Of a DNA stretch of 64,000 nucleotides, positions 53,493-62,200 are shown one piece after another (positions within the stretch are counted from its first letter, which is position 1; each line of letters begins with the position of its first letter). The translations under genes and the position numbers were made by a program. Below the pieces are notes generated by a model. The model worked only from the letters and a program-made list of their open reading frames with translations. It made no database searches and was not told where the DNA came from. Source of the stretch: Pseudomonas sp. B33.4. Its GTDB lineage: Bacteria; Pseudomonadota; Gammaproteobacteria; Pseudomonadales; Pseudomonadaceae. The stretch spans positions 3,091,001 to 3,155,000 of the forward strand of contig NZ_CP140706.1 of assembly GCF_034555375.1 (NCBI RefSeq), given 5' to 3'.

Positions 53493-55589
53493 TCAGAAGC
53501 CGCTCTCGCGCATCAATACCGCGAGCACATGGGTCGCGCCGTCGGCGAGCAGGCTGCGCCGCTCGCCGTCGATTTTCAGATGCCCACGGGTTTCGCGCAG
53601 GCTCGGCAATGGCTCGTCCAGCTGAATCAGCACCTGAAACAACGCACTGCTCGGAATCAATGAATGTTCGGCATTCGTGGTCGGCACAGGCCCACCGAAG
53701 CGCGATGACAGCATGCGGTGCGACAACTGACTGGCGCGGGTGCTGCCGACCTGCACCACGCGACCGCTGAGTGGCGTGGTCTGGCCATCCGGATAAAAGC
53801 GCACGCGATCACCGGTGGCCATGCGATGCACCTGATCCTGCGCAACATACGCGTCGACCTGCCAGCTGCGCGGATCAATCAGCATGCCCAGCGATTCCTG
53901 GCGACCGACCCATTGCCCCGGTTTCCAGTCGGGATTGACGTCCAGCCACACTCCGGCAAACGGTGTTTGCAGGTTCAGCCGGGCGATTTCCGAGCGCGCG
54001 GCGCGGGCTTCTTCGAACTGCACGTTGAGGCGCTGGCGGGTCACGGCGTCTTCAGCCAAGCCGCCGGGGTCGGCGATCAGCCCCGATAATCTTGCCTCAT
54101 AGCTGCGCGCATTGGCTTCGCTGGATTGCAGGCGTGAGGCGATGTCCGGTTCATCGAGGGTGATCAGGGTCTCGCCGGCCTTGACCGCGCCGCCCGGGTG
54201 AATCGATTGCAGGCGCGCCGGGTAGGGCGCGTACACGCGCAATTGATGCTCGGCGCGAGCCACGCCGACTGCATCGATCTGCGTGCGCCAAGGCATCGCC
54301 AGCCCGACGAGAACCGCTAGTAACACCGCGTAAAACGCCAGTTTGCGGCGACCGGGAATCGCCGCCCGACTTTTCCACCAGTGGCCCAGTTCACGCATCA
54401 CGGGCAAGGCGATAAACCACGACAGTTCGACCATGAACAGGAAGATCCCCAGAACCTTGAAGAAAAACAGATAGACCGCGAGCGCGATCCCCAGAAACAG
54501 CACCAGCCGATAAATCCAAGTGATGATCGCGAAGGTCACCAGCAAACGCCGTTGGCCGGTCGGAAAGGTTTCCGGCCAGTCTTCCTGCAAGCCCAACAGA
54601 TTGCGCCGCAGGGTGACGCGCGCCAACGCCGAGGCGCGTTCGTGCAGGTTGGGAAAGTCCAGCAGGTCGGAAAGAATGAAGTAGCCATCGAAACGCATGA
54701 ACGGACTGGCATTCAGTGCCAGTGACAGCAACCAACTGGTGGTCGCCAGATACAGCAACGCATTGCGCAACGCGCCCGGATCGCACAACGCCCAACCCAG
54801 CGTCGACAGCCCGGCCAGCGACAGTTCGGTGACGATGCCTGCCGAGGCAATGGCCAGTCGTTGTCGCGAACGACTGAGTTTCCAGCTCTCGCCGGTGTCG
54901 GTGTAGAGCATCGGCCACATCACCACAAACGCGATGCCCATGTGCCCGACGCGCAACCCCAGGCGCGTGGCGACCAAGGCGTGCCCGAGTTCATGCAGGG
55001 TTTTCGCGACGATCAGCGCCAGGGCGAAGCTGAACAGGCCTTCGGTGGAAAACGACTCGACCACGGCGCTGGTGAACACGTCCCACTGCTGCAACACCAG
55101 AATGATCCCGAGCAGGCTCAGGCACAGCACGACAATCCCGGTGAGTGGATGAAACACCCAGCCCAGCGCTCGCGCCAACACCTGCAACGGTTGTTGCGGG
55201 CGCAGCAACGGAATGCGGAAAAACAGGTAATGGTGCAGCCACCAGCGCCAGGTCAGCCAACTGCCTTGCTCGCTTTTATCCTTCAAGCGTTCCAGCGCGG
55301 CGGGGCCGGCGCGCAGCAATTGATGCTGTTCGAGAAACTGGCGGAAATCGAGGACTTGCTCGACATCCGGTTTCAGCGCGGTGTCGTCGGCAATTTGCTC
55401 GCTGATAACGCGTGGCGACTGACCCCAGCGCAGCAGGCACTCGAATTCCAGCCAGCCGATACGGTAGAACCGGTTGATCACCGTGTCTTGAATCACCCAC
55501 GCCGGTTCGCCGTTGCTGCCGTGGGCCGCTTCGCTCAGGCGCAAGTCTTCGCGCAACGGCGGGACGGGCAGGTCGGCCGGGTCGAGCAT
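53493..55589 (-). CDS. PqqD-like / site-2 protease (M50) / HlyD fusion protein
   Basis: 698 residues, three parts. Residues about 30-100 resemble a PqqD-type winged helix (peptide-binding module). Residues about 140-420 form a multi-helix membrane domain with an intact M50 metalloprotease site: zinc motif HELGH (199-203) and the second motif NASPFMRFDG (293-302). Residues about 430-698 are a HlyD adaptor with a lipoyl half-motif (PARLQSIHPGGAVKAGETLITLDEPD) and hairpin. Start ATG 55589 overlaps the previous gene's TAA (TAATG); an in-frame ATG at 55604 is possible. Last gene of the adhesin cluster. It may process or push the exported protein (inference); domain order is seen in bacterial peptide-export proteins. 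Confidence 0.82.
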   Translation of the reverse strand: MLDPADLPVPPLREDLRLSEAAHGSNGEPAWVIQDTVINRFYRIGWLEFECLLRWGQSPRVISEQIADDTALKPDVEQVLDFRQFLEQHQLLRAGPAALERLKDKSEQGSWLTWRWWLHHYLFFRIPLLRPQQPLQVLARALGWVFHPLTGIVVLCLSLLGIILVLQQWDVFTSAVVESFSTEGLFSFALALIVAKTLHELGHALVATRLGLRVGHMGIAFVVMWPMLYTDTGESWKLSRSRQRLAIASAGIVTELSLAGLSTLGWALCDPGALRNALLYLATTSWLLSLALNASPFMRFDGYFILSDLLDFPNLHERASALARVTLRRNLLGLQEDWPETFPTGQRRLLVTFAIITWIYRLVLFLGIALAVYLFFFKVLGIFLFMVELSWFIALPVMRELGHWWKSRAAIPGRRKLAFYAVLLAVLVGLAMPWRTQIDAVGVARAEHQLRVYAPYPARLQSIHPGGAVKAGETLITLDEPDIASRLQSSEANARSYEARLSGLIADPGGLAEDAVTRQRLNVQFEEARAARSEIARLNLQTPFAGVWLDVNPDWKPGQWVGRQESLGMLIDPRSWQVDAYVAQDQVHRMATGDRVRFYPDGQTTPLSGRVVQVGSTRASQLSHRMLSSRFGGPVPTTNAEHSLIPSSALFQVLIQLDEPLPSLRETRGHLKIDGERRSLLADGATHVLAVLMRESGF

Positions 55590-56935
55590 TACCAGCCACT
55601 CCACGCACGCAGTGTCGCCAAGGGGCGGCGCAGCAGGTAATAACCGAGCATCACCCGCCCGCCGTAAATCTTCGCCGTGCCGTGCAGGCCGAGGCGCGCG
55701 TGCTCCGGGGCGCCCTCAATGCTGGCGAGCAAGCGGTAGGCGACCACGCCTTCATCGCTGGGTCGCGCCTGATAACTGGTTTCCAGAATCTGGCCCTTGA
55801 GCGGGGTCAGTGGATACGCGGTGAGGAACAGCGTCACTTCAGCGCCCGGTTCCAGCGCAATGGCATCGGCCACGGCGAGTTGAATGAGCATCGCCGGTTG
55901 CGTCGGGTCGGCCACCTGCATGATGCGCTCGCCCGTTACCACCGGTTTGCCCAGCCAGTCGTTGGGATCGCTGAACACCGCGACGCCGCCCCGTGGTGAC
56001 AGCACTTGTGTGCGTTTGAGTTGCGCCTGCACCGCTGCCAGTTCGGCCCGGCGTTGCTGTGCGCGGCCGGCGAGCAGGGTCAGTTCGCTTTTGCTTTGCG
56101 GATTGTCGAAGGCGCGCTGGCTGGCCGCCTGCAATTCGGCATCGGCGACCGCAACTTCCTTGCCGAGCACTTCGGCGCGGCTGCGCAGGGTGGTTTCATC
56201 CAGCGAAAACAGCGCTGTGCCGGCCTCGACCGGTTGATTGGGCCGAACCTGAATCTTCTCGATCACGCCATCGATCGGCGAACTGATGATCTGCGCCTGG
56301 CGCGAGACGATTTCTGTCGGCGCCAGAGCGCTTTGACGTACCGGCAATAACAGCAGGGCGCCAAGCACAATCGCCACGAGCAACAACTGCTTGCGATTGG
56401 GTCGCCAGCGACTGAAACGCTTGCGTCGAGTCAGCGCCGACCAGCAATACGCCCAGGTCGCGACCAAACCTTTGAGGTGTTGCCACAACACAGCCGGTGG
56501 TTTCTGCTCCAGCAACAGGATCAACAGGCCCAAGCGCTGATTGTCGCGATCCTGCAGCGGTATGCACCACAGCCCCGACGGCCACCATTCGTTCCAGCCT
56601 TCGGCAATGTCCGCTGGCGGCGCGGCGCTTTCCATAGCGATCCACACCGGCTCTGCGTCGGGCACTTGCGCTGCGACCCAGCGACTGGCACGGCGCAGCC
56701 AGACCAGATACGGCGAATCCTCGCTGGGCCGCGACAGGCCCGAAACGTTGAGCAGTTCCAGCGTCGATTCACGCTGGGCAAACACCAGCGCCTGATGAAA
56801 TGGCAGCAACGGGTACAAGTCGTTGGCCATGCTGAACGCCAGACTGTTCAGCGAGTCGGCGGCCATGGCTTTATCCCGCAATGCATCGAGTTCGAGCAGC
56901 AGGTGAGGGTGGGGCAGCGATTCGTTCATGGTCAT
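55589..56935 (-). CDS. Membrane adaptor (HlyD family) with cytosolic GAF-like domain
   Basis: 448 residues. Residues about 15-165 are a soluble GAF-like domain (SLNSLAFSMANDLYPLLPFHQALVF, then GLWCIPLQDRDNQRLGLLILLLEQ), followed by a basic stretch and one transmembrane helix (about 183-199, LLLVAIVLGALLLLPV). The periplasmic part is a HlyD adaptor: SSPIDGVIEKIQVRPNQPVEAGTALFSLDE (first lipoyl half), an Ala/Gln/Glu-rich hairpin (about 255-325), and a beta-barrel region (AVADAIALEPGAEVTLFLT). Ordinary HlyD proteins lack the GAF part. ATG overlaps the upstream adaptor's stop (ATGA). Confidence 0.82.
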   Translation of the reverse strand: MTMNESLPHPHLLLELDALRDKAMAADSLNSLAFSMANDLYPLLPFHQALVFAQRESTLELLNVSGLSRPSEDSPYLVWLRRASRWVAAQVPDAEPVWIAMESAAPPADIAEGWNEWWPSGLWCIPLQDRDNQRLGLLILLLEQKPPAVLWQHLKGLVATWAYCWSALTRRKRFSRWRPNRKQLLLVAIVLGALLLLPVRQSALAPTEIVSRQAQIISSPIDGVIEKIQVRPNQPVEAGTALFSLDETTLRSRAEVLGKEVAVADAELQAASQRAFDNPQSKSELTLLAGRAQQRRAELAAVQAQLKRTQVLSPRGGVAVFSDPNDWLGKPVVTGERIMQVADPTQPAMLIQLAVADAIALEPGAEVTLFLTAYPLTPLKGQILETSYQARPSDEGVVAYRLLASIEGAPEHARLGLHGTAKIYGGRVMLGYYLLRRPLATLRAWSGW

Positions 56936-57705
56936 GGGCGAGCGACTTGTTCGAACTGCGCCGTGCCGCTCATGCCAGCCATCAGGTCGGGGTATTTGTT
57001 GTTGAGTTGGGCTTCCAGTTCAACGGTCTGTGCCACCGCATCGACCCGCGAGTTGATGGCGCTGACATGGGCCGGGTAGGTCTTGCCGGTTTCGTGGATG
57101 CTGACTTGCAGCGGCAAGCCGGGTTTGAGGTCTTTGAGCAGATTGGAGGGCACGTTCAGGCGCACTTTCAACGCACCGTCGCTGACCAGGTCGAACAGTG
57201 GCGTGCCGGCCGATACGGTTTGGTAAGGCTTGACGTAAACCTTGGCCACCCGCCCGGAAAACGGTGCCAGCACCTGGCAGTAGCTGCTTTGCGCTGCGCC
57301 CATGGCCCGCGCGCCGTCAGCCTTTTGCACTTCGGTGTTGGCCATCGACACTTCGATATCGCCGACCGCGTTGAGCTGCCGCAATTGCTGTTTCGCTTGC
57401 AGGTTCTGTTTGGCCATGGCCAGTTCCGCTGCGGCGACTTTCGAGCGCGCTTCGGCTTCATTGCAGTTGAAACGGGCGAGCAATTCGGACTTGGCGACCT
57501 GCTCGCCGAAGCCGGCTTTCAGTTCACCGAGGGTGCCGGCCATCTGGCTGGAGAGGGTGGTTTCCAGTTCGGCGGCGAGCAACACACGAATCGCACTGGC
57601 ACTTTCCAGAGCGGGGGCCGAAGCACTGTCTTCGGCGTGGACGGGCAGGATCAGACTGGCCAACAACAGGGCCCCGATACGGGACTCAAGGGCGATTTTG
57701 CGCAT
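56932..57705 (-). CDS. Periplasmic adaptor subunit (HlyD/RND-MFP type)
   Basis: 257-residue exported adaptor. Signal peptide (about 1-24, LLASLILPVHA), lipoyl half SSQMAGTLGELKAGFGEQVAKSELLARFN, short hairpin with Gln/Ala/Lys repeats (about 85-125), second half QVLAPFSGRVAKVYVKPYQTVSAGTPLFDLV, then a beta-barrel. No transmembrane anchor, unlike its partner adaptor. Its start overlaps the TolC-like gene by 20 bases, so the cluster is translated as a unit. Role: links the inner-membrane parts to the outer-membrane channel (inference from family). Confidence 0.88.
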   Translation of the reverse strand: MRKIALESRIGALLLASLILPVHAEDSASAPALESASAIRVLLAAELETTLSSQMAGTLGELKAGFGEQVAKSELLARFNCNEAEARSKVAAAELAMAKQNLQAKQQLRQLNAVGDIEVSMANTEVQKADGARAMGAAQSSYCQVLAPFSGRVAKVYVKPYQTVSAGTPLFDLVSDGALKVRLNVPSNLLKDLKPGLPLQVSIHETGKTYPAHVSAINSRVDAVAQTVELEAQLNNKYPDLMAGMSGTAQFEQVARP

Positions 57706-59224
57706 TCGGCGTTCCTTGCGAAGTGGCAGCGAGCAGGCGTTGTTGTTCTTGTTCGTTCAAGGTGCGCTGGATTTCCCGGGCCAGGGTCTTGATGTCGTGT
57801 TGCGAGATTTCTTTCGGCAATACGTCGAGACCCACCGAGTTGTACATCCGCCCCCACGCAGCCTGAGCGCTGGAGAACGCCGCTTCACGCTGATAACGCG
57901 ACAGCAGATAACGGCCTTCGGAGCGGATCACTTCCAGCTCCGAGCCCAGCGCGCCGGTTTTCGCCGCTTGCGCGTAATCGAGCAGGCTGCGGTCGACGCG
58001 CAGGCTGTCTTCGGCGAACTCCACTTCCTGCCGCGCCAGTTGATAGCGCAGGGTGCCGACCCGCACTTGCGTGAGAATCGCCATCGACAGCGCCACGCGG
58101 CGGGTGTCGTCGGTTTCGCCCTGGGATTTCTCTGCGGCGTTCAGCGACGGCAATTGCAGCAGACGGATCAGGTTCATCGACACTTGCAGGCCGGTGCTCA
58201 TCCAGTCGTTGTTGTAGAGGTATTTGTTGGAGTCGTACTTGTAGCCGAAATCAACGCTGACGTTCGGCCACAACTGCGCCTTGGCGATCTCCAGGTCCTT
58301 TTGGTTGACGCGTTTGCGGTACCACTCTTCCATGATTTCCGGGCGGTTCTCCAGCGACAACTGTTCCAGCCGCGCCATGCTCTGACGGACTTCCGGCAGC
58401 GGCGGATCGGGCATGTCGGCGAGGATCATTTTCGAGCCCGGCGGCAGCGACATCAGTGCCGACAGTTCGGCCTGGGCGAATTCCAGATCCTGACGGCGTA
58501 CGGTCAGCAGGTAGATCGAGTCGAGCAGCGCACGCTGATAAGCGAGGATTTCCTGACGCGGCAGCAAGCCACGGGTTTCGGCTTCGCGGGCCGAGGTCAG
58601 CGCGGTGTGGGTGCGCATCAGCAGTTTGTCGACTTCCGGCATCAGTCGCTGGGCACCGAGTGCGCGCCAGTAAGCGTTGCGCACGTCTTGCAGGACGTTC
58701 TGCGCGACTTTGCGCCGGCGTTCTTCGGCCATGAGAATCTGGTCGGATTTCTGTTGCGTGCGGTAATAGGCGACGCCGAAATCCAGCAGGCTCCAGCTCA
58801 AACCGAGGCCGTAGACTTCGCGATAGCGTTCTTCCGAGGTCGAGGGGCGCAAGCTGACCTGACGGTCTTCGATGCCGATCGAGGTGCCACCGGAATCATT
58901 GTTACGCCCGGCATAACCGGCCGAGGCGACCAGACGTGGCAGCATTTCATGGCTGGAGACGTCGCGCAGGTCGGAGGCCAGCGCGCTTTCCATCAGTTTG
59001 AGGCGGTAGTCGAGGTTGTATTTCAGCGCCCGTGCGGCGGCCTCATAAAAGGTAATCGGCGCGCTGACCGGCTCCTGACCGGAATACATGCGTGACTGGT
59101 CGGCAATGATCCGTTGGCGGTTTTCTTCATCGGTGGAGGGTTTCGGCTCCGTTGATGAGCAAGCACTGAGCAACAGTGCAGAAGCGATGGCGGTACTGAG
59201 AAGCCGGGTCGCGTGTAGGCGCAT
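57686..59224 (-). CDS. TolC-like outer membrane lipoprotein channel
   Basis: 512 residues. Lipoprotein signal with lipobox LLSAC in the first 25 residues, then a TolC/OEP fold: two helical repeats (ITFYEAAARALKYNLDYRLKLMESAL and LEQLSLENRPEIMEEWYRKRVNQKDLEIAKAQ), barrel strands (LVASAGYAGRNND, VSVDFGYKYDSNKY) and long coiled-coil helices. It is the probable exit channel of the adhesin cluster. The ATG at 59224 is preferred because AAGGA lies at a proper distance; the ATG at 59230 follows that site with no spacing. It lies 45 bases after the adhesin stop. Confidence 0.88.
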   Translation of the reverse strand: MRLHATRLLSTAIASALLLSACSSTEPKPSTDEENRQRIIADQSRMYSGQEPVSAPITFYEAAARALKYNLDYRLKLMESALASDLRDVSSHEMLPRLVASAGYAGRNNDSGGTSIGIEDRQVSLRPSTSEERYREVYGLGLSWSLLDFGVAYYRTQQKSDQILMAEERRRKVAQNVLQDVRNAYWRALGAQRLMPEVDKLLMRTHTALTSAREAETRGLLPRQEILAYQRALLDSIYLLTVRRQDLEFAQAELSALMSLPPGSKMILADMPDPPLPEVRQSMARLEQLSLENRPEIMEEWYRKRVNQKDLEIAKAQLWPNVSVDFGYKYDSNKYLYNNDWMSTGLQVSMNLIRLLQLPSLNAAEKSQGETDDTRRVALSMAILTQVRVGTLRYQLARQEVEFAEDSLRVDRSLLDYAQAAKTGALGSELEVIRSEGRYLLSRYQREAAFSSAQAAWGRMYNSVGLDVLPKEISQHDIKTLAREIQRTLNEQEQQRLLAATSQGTPNAQNRP

Positions 59225-59269
59225 GTTCATTCCTTTGCATTCTTCGAATTTTTCTTCAGGTCGACCGCT

Positions 59270-62200
59270 TTATCGTGGTGCGCGGCGTTGCGCTGCATCG
59301 CGCAATTGCGCGCTGAAGCCCTTGGCCCGGGGTTTTTCCTGTTGTTTCTCTGCGTGAGCCGGACTGTGTGTCAGGTCGGCCGGGTTCAAGGTGAACAGCG
59401 ACGGATCGCTCAACAAACCATCGGCGCTCAGCCCGGTACGGCCCTGACGCCCCTGAACCCACAGCAGGTCGAGTTCGCTTTCGAGACGACTGGTGCGCAC
59501 TGCTTGCTGAACGAATTGCCCCGGCACCAAGCCCAGACCATTGCCCAGCGAATCACTGCTGAATTCACCGACCGCCGCGAGGCGCAGGTTGCTGCCATCG
59601 ACGCCCCAGGCCGACAGCTCGGAGATCTCAGCGGCGCGCTCGACCACTGGCGTGACGAAGATCGCCGGTTGCGGGTCAGGAATCAGGAAGTTGCGGTTGA
59701 GGGTGTTGGGATCACGCTCAAAGTTGTTGCCGCCCGGCGCCGGTATGAATGGAGTAGCGATGTCGAGGGTGATCACCAGTTCGGCCTGATCACTGGCGCC
59801 GGCACGGTCGTTGATGGTGTAGGTGAACACGTCGCGCAGAATCTGCCCGAGACCGGCGGCAGCGAGGACGGCGGGGTTGTTCTGGTCGATGGTGTAGGTG
59901 TAACTGCCGTCGGCGTTCAACACCAGCGTGCCGTACAGACCGATGATCGGCTGGCCGATGACGCCGGACGTGCTGCCATCCGCTTCGGCCCCGGTGCGCA
60001 CGCCGACCACGACGAGGCCGTCGTTGTTATCGACGTCGCCATCGTTGGGCAGCACGTTGCCGGTGGTTTGCGGGGCAGGGGACTGGTCGCTGGCAAAGCC
60101 GCTATCGTTCTGGGCGAGCGGTGCGTCGTTGGCGCCCTGAATCACCACGGTCAGGCGCGCATCCGAGGTCGCGCCCGCCGTGTCGACCATGCGATAGGTG
60201 AAGGTTTCGCTGAGGGTTTCACCCGCCGTGCGCAGGGCCTGGACCACGGGATTATTGTTGTCGATGACGTAGGTGTAGCTGCCATCGGCGTTCAACGTCA
60301 GTTGCCCGTAGAGACCGATCAACACTTGCCCGGCGCCGGTGGACTGACCGGCCTGATTGCTGACGCTCTGCACCTGTTTGCTTTCGCCATTGGCGACGCT
60401 GTCGACGTCCGTGTCGTTGTCCAGCACGTTGCCGGTGGGATTGCTGCCCGGCGTGCCGTTGTTAACGCCGCCAGCCTCGACCGCCGTGGCGCTGTCATCG
60501 ACGGCGACCGGGGTGTCGTTGCGGCCATCGACGGTGATACGCAACTCGGCAGTGCTGGTGTCGCCCCAGCGATCGACGATGGTGTAGGTGAACACTTCGT
60601 TGAGCGTCTGACCGCTCTGGCGCAAGGCCTGGACGGCAGCGAGATTATTATCGACGGTGTAGCTGTAGCTGCCATCGGCGTTGATCAGCAGGTCACCGTA
60701 CAACCCGCGCAGTGAAGTGCCGACGCTGCCGACCGTACCGATCGCGTCGACGGTGCCGGTGTGAATGCCGATCACCGACAGCGGATCGCTTTCGGCGTCG
60801 GTGTCGTTGTCCAGCACATTGCCGCCGGGGTTGAGACCGGGTTGATCGTTATTGCTGCCACCGGCCTCGATCGCCGTCGCTGTGTCGGTGTTGGCCACCG
60901 GCGCAATGTTGCGCCCGCGAATGATGATGTGGATTTCCGCCAGATCGTTCTGCCCGCCACGGTCGCTGACCTGATAAGTAAAGCGCTCATTGAGAAATTG
61001 CAGCGGCCCCAAGGCCAGAACCGCCGGATTGTTCGAGTCGAGGTTGTAGGTGAAGCTGCCATCGGCGCCGATGATCAATTGCCCGTAGAGGCCGTTGATC
61101 AGCGTGCCATTGCTGTTGTCGGTGCCTGCGGTGACCCCGGCCAGACTGCCGCCGGCGTCTTCGGTGCCGAAACGGATGCCAGTGACGGTTTTGCTGTCAC
61201 CCTGGTCGACGTCAGTGTCATTGGGCAGCACGTTGCCGCTCGGGTTGACGCCGTTACCGTTGCCGTTATCGGCCACGGCGAGCGCGGTGTCATTGGCGGC
61301 GACCGGCGCATCCCAGGCGCCGTCAATGCGGATGCTCAATTGTGCGGTGTCGGTGGCCCCGGCGATATCGCGCAGGCGGTAGGTAAAGGTTTCCACCAGC
61401 GAATCGCCGACTTTCAGCGCCTGCACGGCGGCGAGGCTGTTATTGATCACGTAGCTGTAAGTGCCGTCGGTGTTGAGGGTCAGCGTGCCGTACAAACCGT
61501 TGAAGGTCTGCGCGCCGACAACGTTGGTGAAAGTGCCGCCGGCCGCTTCGTTGCCCGTGCGAATCCCGGTCACCAGTTTCGCGTCGTTGGCATCGACGTC
61601 GTTGTCATTGGTCAGCACATTGCCGCTCGGATTGACCCCCGGCGTGCCGTTGAACGTGCCGCCGGCCTCGACCGCCACGGTACTGTCGTCGCTGGCGACC
61701 GGGTTGTCGTTGGCGCCGCGAATGGTGATGGTCAGGGTCGCGCTGCTGGTGGCGCCGGCAAGGTCGCGGATCTGGTAGGTGAAGGTTTCCGTCAGCGTGT
61801 CGGCATTGCTGCGCAGTGCCTGGACCTGCGGGTTGAGGTTATCGAGCAGATAGCTGTAGCTACCGTCGGCGTTCAGGGTCAACCGGCCATAGGTGCCATT
61901 GAAAGCGCTGCCGATCAGGCCGACAGACGAGCCCTGATTGACGCCGATCACGCTGAGCACTTCGCCGTTGCCATCAACGTCAGTGTCGTTGGCCAATACG
62001 TTACCGCTCGGATTGATGCCCGGCGTGGCGTTGTTCGCTCCACCGGCCTCGACAGCGGTGTTGCTGTCGTTCTGTGCGACCGGTGTGTCGTTGCGTCCTT
62101 GAATGCTGATATTCAACGTGGCGCGATCAGTGGCGCCGGCCGCATCGATCACTTCGTAACTGAAGGCATCGAGCAGGCTGTTGCCAGCGCGCAAGGCTTG

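Noticed and set aside
53493..55589. Reading the M50-HlyD gene as a plain HlyD efflux adaptor
   Set aside because: Both the HELGH and NASPFMRFDG motifs of M50 proteases and a multi-helix membrane domain precede the HlyD part.
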